Shown: positions 55,551 to 60,426 of the stretch, piece by piece
Layout: every line of letters starts with the position of its first letter
Numbering within the stretch: position 1 is the stretch's first letter
Assembly (NCBI GenBank): GCA_903922465.1
Contig: CAIXTV010000091.1
Coordinates: 1-60,426 of the forward strand
Direction: 5' to 3'
Origin: an uncultured bacterium
GTDB taxonomy: Bacteria > Bacteroidota > Bacteroidia > Bacteroidales > CAIXTV01
Length of the DNA stretch: 60,426 bases
Notes under the pieces: model-generated
Told to the model about the DNA's origin: nothing
What the model saw: only the letters and a program-made list of their open reading frames with translations
Database searches by the model: none
Made by a program: the position numbers and the translations under genes

Positions 55551-56516
55551 ATGCCCAAAGTAAAATACCATTTTAACACCAAATCTCTCTCTCTTGAAGA
55601 GGTGAAAGTTTCGATTAAACAGCGCTTGATAAAAGTGTTTTCTTTAGTCTCAGCCGTATTGGTTTTCTCTACGGTAGTAATGCTTGTGGCCTATAATTTC
55701 TTCAATTCACCAAAAGAAAAAAAACTCCTTCGCGAGATTGAACAATACAAGTTTCAGTACAAGGTTATGAATGATAGGGTAGATAGACTAAATACCGTTT
55801 TGAAAGACATGCAAAATCGCGATGATAATATTTATCGTGTGATTTTTGAAGCCGACCCTATTCCTTCCGAAATTCGACAGGCGGGAACAGGTGGTGGAAA
55901 CCGTTATGCTAAACTTGAAGGATTCAATAATTCAGAACAATTAATTGAAAGTGCAAAAAAACTAGATTTACTTTCAGCCCAACTCTATGTGCAATCTAAA
56001 TCCTACGACGAATTAGCTGGATTATTGAAAAACAAAGAACAAATGATGGCCTCCATTCCTTCAATACAACCTCTAAGAAATACCAAAAACCGCATAGGTT
56101 CTGGTTTTGGCATGAGGTTCCATCCTATTCTAAAAGTATTGCGTATGCATTCAGGCATCGATATTATTGCCCCAAGAGGCACCCCCATTTATGCAACAGG
56201 AGATGGAGTTATCGACCGCGATGAGTCGGGCTCGGGCTATGGTATTGTTTGCCTTGTTGACCATGGTTATGGTTATCAAACCCTTTATGCCCATATGAGT
56301 AAAAAGGTGGTGAGTGCAGGGCAGAAAGTAAAACGAGGTCAAATAATCGGTTATGTTGGAATGACAGGATTAGCCGTTGCGCCTCACTTGCATTACGAAG
56401 TTCATAAAAACGGAAGACCTATTAACCCGGTAAACTTCTTCTATAACGACCTTACTCCTGCTGAATATGAACAATTGCTGAAAGAATCTTCCAAAATCAC
56501 ACAATCATTATCGTAA
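55551..56516 (+). CDS. M23 family metallopeptidase (envelope)
   Basis: A 321-residue LytM-type protein. A single membrane helix lies near residues 30-48, followed by a coiled coil (about 58-95) and then the peptidase domain from about 185. Zinc motifs are complete: RFHPILKVLRMHSGID (HxxxD) and APHLHYEVHKNGRPINP (HxH). M23 enzymes cut peptidoglycan cross-links, or regulate others that do. The anchored coiled-coil build is typical of cell elongation or division hydrolases in this phylum. It is divergent from alaS. Confidence 0.92.
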   Translation: MPKVKYHFNTKSLSLEEVKVSIKQRLIKVFSLVSAVLVFSTVVMLVAYNFFNSPKEKKLLREIEQYKFQYKVMNDRVDRLNTVLKDMQNRDDNIYRVIFEADPIPSEIRQAGTGGGNRYAKLEGFNNSEQLIESAKKLDLLSAQLYVQSKSYDELAGLLKNKEQMMASIPSIQPLRNTKNRIGSGFGMRFHPILKVLRMHSGIDIIAPRGTPIYATGDGVIDRDESGSGYGIVCLVDHGYGYQTLYAHMSKKVVSAGQKVKRGQIIGYVGMTGLAVAPHLHYEVHKNGRPINPVNFFYNDLTPAEYEQLLKESSKITQSLS

Positions 56517-56629
56517 AGGCATAATCATTTAAAAAGTCGGCAGTCCTCAGTCGGCAGTCTGCAAAGTACCATGCATAAAGCTGGTCAGGCTGAAAGAGGA
56601 ATACGATATAATTTTAAAACAAAAGTAAA

Positions 56630-58429
56630 ATGAATAAACACAAAGAATATAAGCATTTAGCTTTATTATATCGCGACAGAGCAGCCCTTTATCAATCGCG
56701 TATTGCATTGAAATATAAAAAACAAAATGCAGCACATTGGCAAGACATAAGTTGGATTGATTTGATAGAAAACTCCGACGCTTTAGCCAAAGCATTGATG
56801 AGTGAAAACATCCAACACTTTAGCAACGTGGGCATTTTTTCACGCAATATGCCCGAATGGACCATTTCGGATATTGCCCTTATGAGCATTCGTGCTGTGA
56901 GCGTGCCTTTATATGCTACCGACTCTGTTTCTCAAATTGAATATATCATTAAAGAAACAGACATGAAGTTGATTTTTGTCGGCGAGCAGGAACAATATGA
57001 TAAAATGCTGGAAGTTATTGCAAAACTCGGCATTATATTGAAGATTATCACCTTTGACGATACCATTGATCTTAAAGGCAATGTCAACGCAATGCACTTT
57101 TCCGATTTCCTCAACAAAGGCCGACAAGAAAATGATGAAGAATTAAACCTCAGACTTTCAGAAGTTGACCTCGAGGATGTTGTGACCATTATCTATACTT
57201 CGGGAACCACAGGTGTGCCCAAGGGTGTGGTGTTGAGACAAAAAAACTTCCTCAATTCGTTTAAAATTCACGATATGTTTTTGGATATAAGCGAAAAGGA
57301 TGTTACACTTGCCTTTCTGCCCTTCAGCCATATTTTCGAACGCACCTGGACTTTGATGGCATTGCACAACGGCATGACCAATTATTATTTGCTCAACCCC
57401 AAAGAAGTGGTTGAGGTGATGGCTGAGGTGAAACCCACCATCATGTGTGCTGTGCCCCGTTTCTTCGAAAAAACCTATAGTGCCGTTGTGGAACAGTTGG
57501 AGGCTTATTCTCCCCTGAAGAAGCGGATTTTCAAATGGGCCATACAAATTGGCGAGAAAATCATGGAGCATAAACGCACATTCGAAAACATTTCTTTTTT
57601 TGAGAAGATACAATATAGCATTGCCGATGCCCTTGTACTGAAAAAAGGCAGGGCAGCCCTAGGAGGTAACATCCGTTTTATGCCCTGTGGTGGAGCTGCT
57701 CTTTCCGACGACATCAACCGCTTCTTTCAATCGGTGGGCATACATATTAAATACGCTTACGGTATGACCGAAACCATTGCCACCATTACTGTTTTTGGCG
57801 ATGCCGGCTTTAAGTTCGGCACGGTGGGTAAACCCTTGCACGGGGTTGAGCTTCGCATTGGCGAAAACAACGAAATACAGATTAAGGGCGATAGTGTGTT
57901 TAGCGAATATTATAAAAAACCTGCCGAAACCGCACAAGCTTTTGAGGATGGATGGTTTAAGACGGGCGATGCGGGTGCCATCGACGAGGAGGGTTTTTTA
58001 ATTATGACCGAACGCATTAAAGACCTTATTAAAACTTCCTCAGGTAAATATGTCGCTCCACAGTTGGTAGAAATGAAACTCATTGCCGACGCTTATATAG
58101 AACAAGCTGTGGTGATTGGCGACAACCGTAAATTCTGTGTTGCCCTTGTTGTTCCTGTCTTTTCTATACTCGAGAAGTATGCAAAAAGTGAAAACATACA
58201 GTATAACGACCATAGCGCTTTAATCCAGAATAAACAGATTATTCAGTTCTACCAAAAACGCATTAATGAGCTGCTAGACGACCTTGCCGAATATCAGAAA
58301 GTGGTAAGATTTACCCTTCTGCCAAACGATTTTAGCATACTTTCCGGCGAATATACCCCAACACTTAAAACCAAACGCAAGTTTATTGGAGAGAAGTACA
58401 AGGAGGTGATTGAGGAGATGTACAGGTAG
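56630..58429 (+). CDS. Long-chain fatty-acid--CoA ligase (AMP-binding)
   Basis: A 599-residue ANL-superfamily enzyme. The P-loop motif is IYTSGTTGVPKGVVL near residue 190, AYGMTETIATITV near 380, the acidic GWFKTGDAGAIDEEGF near 435 and the hinge ERIKDLIKTSSGKYVAP near 462. The length and the LPFSHIFERTW motif fit the FadD15/FAA-type long-chain ligases. It activates fatty acids to acyl-CoA through acyl-AMP. It follows the M23 gene by 113 bp, a gap that holds two direct copies of AGTCGGCAGTC. Confidence 0.93.
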   Translation: MNKHKEYKHLALLYRDRAALYQSRIALKYKKQNAAHWQDISWIDLIENSDALAKALMSENIQHFSNVGIFSRNMPEWTISDIALMSIRAVSVPLYATDSVSQIEYIIKETDMKLIFVGEQEQYDKMLEVIAKLGIILKIITFDDTIDLKGNVNAMHFSDFLNKGRQENDEELNLRLSEVDLEDVVTIIYTSGTTGVPKGVVLRQKNFLNSFKIHDMFLDISEKDVTLAFLPFSHIFERTWTLMALHNGMTNYYLLNPKEVVEVMAEVKPTIMCAVPRFFEKTYSAVVEQLEAYSPLKKRIFKWAIQIGEKIMEHKRTFENISFFEKIQYSIADALVLKKGRAALGGNIRFMPCGGAALSDDINRFFQSVGIHIKYAYGMTETIATITVFGDAGFKFGTVGKPLHGVELRIGENNEIQIKGDSVFSEYYKKPAETAQAFEDGWFKTGDAGAIDEEGFLIMTERIKDLIKTSSGKYVAPQLVEMKLIADAYIEQAVVIGDNRKFCVALVVPVFSILEKYAKSENIQYNDHSALIQNKQIIQFYQKRINELLDDLAEYQKVVRFTLLPNDFSILSGEYTPTLKTKRKFIGEKYKEVIEEMYR

Positions 58430-58436
58430 AGAAAAG

Positions 58437-58643
58437 AACCAAGACCCAAGGGGATTCACCCAAATTGAAAGACTTTTTCATTGCCGTTGCGCTTTAGCCA
58501 ACGGACTTAGATGAAATATGGGCTTTGGCTTTAGCCGAATGGGGGAAGACCCAAGACCCAAAATCCAAGAACCAAGACCCAAGCAGGTTCACCCAAATTG
58601 AAAGAGTTTTTCATTGCCGTTGTGCTTTAGCCAACGGGCTTGA
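58437..58643. repeat. Direct repeat pair and heptamers after the acyl-CoA ligase gene
   Basis: About 70 bp starting at 58437 (beginning AACCAAGACCCAAG) recur at about 58570 with few changes. Each copy ends in a hairpin with arms CCGTTG and CAACGG around GCTTTAGC-type loop sequence. Between them lie 7-bp words CAAGACC, CAAAATC and CAAGAAC. No coding frame is conserved. The following stretch to 58891 is otherwise featureless. Confidence 0.7.
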
Positions 58644-58891
58644 ATGATATATTATAATTCCCTATTATCCCATTAGGGATGATATATCGGTAGAAACCAA
58701 TGCCCCTTAAGATTTCCGAGTGCCGTAGGTACGATATAAATGTTGATATAAAGTAAATAGACCTAACAATAAGCTCGGAAGGGTGATATTATTCGTTTTT
58801 TATGATATTGAGAAAGGTAAATTAGCAAGTGGACTGAGCGGAATTTGTAATTCCACTCACCGTAATCGCTTGATATTTAGTTTTTGAGACT

Positions 58892-59080
58892 TTGAACTCT
58901 GGGGAAGAGGCGTCGAGCTCTGGAGAAGAGCTTTCGAACGTTGGAGAAGTGTGGTTGACGGTTTGGGAAGTGCGTTCGACGTTTCGGGAAGTGTGTTCGA
59001 CGCTTTGGGAAGAGCGTTCGACGTTTCGGGAAGAGCGTTCGACGCTTTGGGAAGAGCGTTCGACGTTTAGGGATGTATTA
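58892..59080. repeat. 21-bp tandem array (array 5)
   Basis: The word GAAG recurs at 58904, 58925, 58946, 58967, 58988, 59009, 59030 and 59051, exactly 21 bp apart, with a degenerate ninth copy at 59072. The later units alternate GGGAAGAGCGTTCGACGTTT and a CGACGC form, giving a 42-bp higher order. The dyad AGCG-TTCGA-CGCT spans units. A chance open frame (58892-59089) translates to heptads such as STFREER and is not taken as a gene. The array precedes hypothetical gene C by about 420 bp; that A+T-rich stretch shows no clear promoter. Confidence 0.92.
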
Positions 59081-59497
59081 ACAGCTTAATATTAGGTGTT
59101 TATGGATTTTAAGATGAGGCTTAGGAATCGTTAGATGAGCTTTGGAGATTAGTGGAAAGGTGGGGTAATGTTTGGTTTGATTTTGAGGTTAAATGCAAAT
59201 TATCGAATAATAGGTGAGAAAGTGCAAATTTTCATCATTTAGAATGTTTGATGCTTAAAATTAATTTAGTTGTTTTTCAATATGTTATCGTTTTTTGATT
59301 TTTGGGGGATAAAAAAAATACATATTATGCATTAAAAAATTTGCAGGTAATAAAATAATAGTATATTTTCAGGTTTTTCTTTCAAATTAAATTCAGTAAT
59401 TAAAAATAACACCTCAAAAAAATCAAATAAAAAAGGTCGAAAAAAGTAAATCGAAAAATAATTAAAATTAATAATTCAAATTTAATGCATCAAATCT

Positions 59498-60426
59498 ATG
59501 AAACCACATTACAAATGTTCTCAAAAGGATTTATACAGTGCATTACGCATTGTATGGGCTAGTTTTTTATTGTATTGGGCTGCGTTTAAAAATTATAAGG
59601 ATTTTTATTCGGAAGCTTACGCTGCTAAAGCTTTAGATGAAATTAAGGCTGCTGAAGATTTACCTGAACACGATATAAATTTAAGTGATTCGGGAGAATT
59701 AGGACACGAAATGGAACTGCTGGCAGATACTGTTATATGGGATTATCTGAAAACAGAAGGTTATATCGATTCTGCCTATAAGGATAAAACAGACAGGGAG
59801 AAGAATTACATACAAGCCGGTTATAATTATTATCTGAATGTGATTAAAGATGATTGGGAAAGTGTTGTGGAATTGGGGAATGTTAACCTGAAATACATTA
59901 CGGATAATGCTACAAAATTGGAGGAAAATAACAATATGCCTCATGATTTTCTTGCAAGTGTTGAGCTAAATAAAACAGCTTTTAATGCTAAGCATGATAC
60001 ATATATGTCTTCGAAAAATATGAGTGTTGAAACAGCGGCAAAGGTTAAGGCTAATAATGAATGTTTTGATTTGGCAAGGGAAATGATGAATGATGCTCAG
60101 AGAATTTTTAGAAAAGAAGAGGAAAAAGCTAATTTGTTTGTGTGGGAAAGGATTTTAAAATTAGTAAGTTCGAAACAAGCCGGCTTGGAAGGTTATATTA
60201 AAGATAAGGCAACTAAGGTTATGTTGCCGGGTGTGGTTGTTGAACTTCAGTTGGAGGGTGAACCTAAATTTGAGGTTACTACTAATGCTGAAGGTAAGTA
60301 TTCTGCTAAGGGCATAAAAGCGGGTACATATACTTATAAGATTACATGTGTGGGGAAAAAGACTATTACGGGTGTGAAGGAGGTGAAGACGGGAACGGTG
60401 AGTAGGATGAATTTTGTGATGGAGGA
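59498..60426 (+). CDS. Uncharacterised helical protein with carboxypeptidase-regulatory-like domain (C), cut by window end
   Basis: The frame opens at ATG 59498 (MKPHYKCSQKDLYSALRIVW) and runs off the window, so at least 309 residues. Residues 1-225 are predicted almost all helix, rich in charged residues, with no signal peptide. From about 230 the sequence GLEGYIKDKATKVMLPGVVV, TTNAEGKYSAKGIKAGTYTY and KKTITGVKEVKTG is the pattern of a CarboxypepD_reg-like beta-sandwich. Function unknown. The helix-then-beta build recalls proteins A and B, and like them it is preceded by a 21-bp array. The 3' end is not visible. Confidence 0.72.
   Translation, partial: MKPHYKCSQKDLYSALRIVWASFLLYWAAFKNYKDFYSEAYAAKALDEIKAAEDLPEHDINLSDSGELGHEMELLADTVIWDYLKTEGYIDSAYKDKTDREKNYIQAGYNYYLNVIKDDWESVVELGNVNLKYITDNATKLEENNNMPHDFLASVELNKTAFNAKHDTYMSSKNMSVETAAKVKANNECFDLAREMMNDAQRIFRKEEEKANLFVWERILKLVSSKQAGLEGYIKDKATKVMLPGVVVELQLEGEPKFEVTTNAEGKYSAKGIKAGTYTYKITCVGKKTITGVKEVKTGTVSRMNFVME

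Noticed and set aside
58892-59089. Open frame encoding heptads such as STFREER
   Set aside because: It is the 21-bp array read in frame, with a TTG start and no conserved flanks.
1-60426. tRNA or rRNA genes
   Set aside because: Looking through the intergenic regions I found no T-loop GGTTCGAATCC-type words with a fitting cloverleaf, and no rRNA-like stretch.

Overview
The window comes from a Bacteroidota chromosome, probably class Bacteroidia; the genus cannot be told from the sequence. The evidence is the repeated -7 promoter word TAnnTTTG, a type IX secretion C-terminal sorting domain on the protein at 19504-21069, DUF4175 and DUF2723 family proteins, a one-piece GcvP, and A+T-rich DNA with a few more G+C-rich genes. 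A parS-like 16-mer sits directly before mnmG (2653-2668), so this end of the window may lie near the replication origin.

Layout. 1-8436: the end of a DUF4175 protein, an anti-sigma-type ATPase, ybeY, mnmG and a very large NtrY-like sensor kinase, all on the plus strand. 8437-9193: a 42-bp tandem array and a terminator hairpin. 9194-16132: a minus-strand surface-glycan cluster (aminotransferase, epimerase, NeuD-like acetyltransferase, GT2, membrane GT39/TPR fusion). 16428-21069: cell elongation genes mrdA and rodA, then a T9SS-exported BNR/sialidase-like protein. 21166-23168: an uncharacterised protein with a 21-bp palindromic array upstream. 23169-29064: hutH, then a minus-strand group with DUF6873, a radical SAM protein, a glutaminyl-cyclase-like M28 lipoprotein and cysS. 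29231-33205: tdh and kbl (threonine to glycine), then gltX on the other strand. 33410-35672: an IS110 relic, a 21-bp GCnnnnGC array and a second uncharacterised protein. 35757-45970: dus, gcvP, then rbfA, a methyltransferase, a LolC/E-like permease, a DUF2723 membrane protein and a SPOR-like secreted protein. 46106-50138: fabD, acyP, a membrane hypothetical, a Bax inhibitor-1 protein, folE and queD. 50139-52676: a low-density region with a 41-bp palindromic array, a possible structured RNA, a broken DUF6998 gene, an orphan antitoxin-like ORF and a DUF6973 protein. 52795-58429: alaS, an M23 peptidase and an acyl-CoA ligase. 58430-60426: interspersed repeats, a 21-bp array and the start of a third uncharacterised protein, cut by the window end.

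How the genes work together. Tdh and Kbl turn threonine into glycine and acetyl-CoA, and GcvP can cleave the glycine. MrdA and RodA form the elongation peptidoglycan synthase. The 9-16 kb cluster looks like a nucleotide-sugar and lipid-linked glycan pathway. FolE and QueD share the GTP to dihydroneopterin triphosphate route.

The most unusual signal is a set of five intergenic arrays with different sequences but a common period near 21 bp: 42, 21, 21, 41 and 21 bp. They are rich in dyad symmetry. Three lie upstream of the three uncharacterised helical/beta proteins, which may make array plus gene a repeated accessory cassette. The association is inference; the periods were counted directly.
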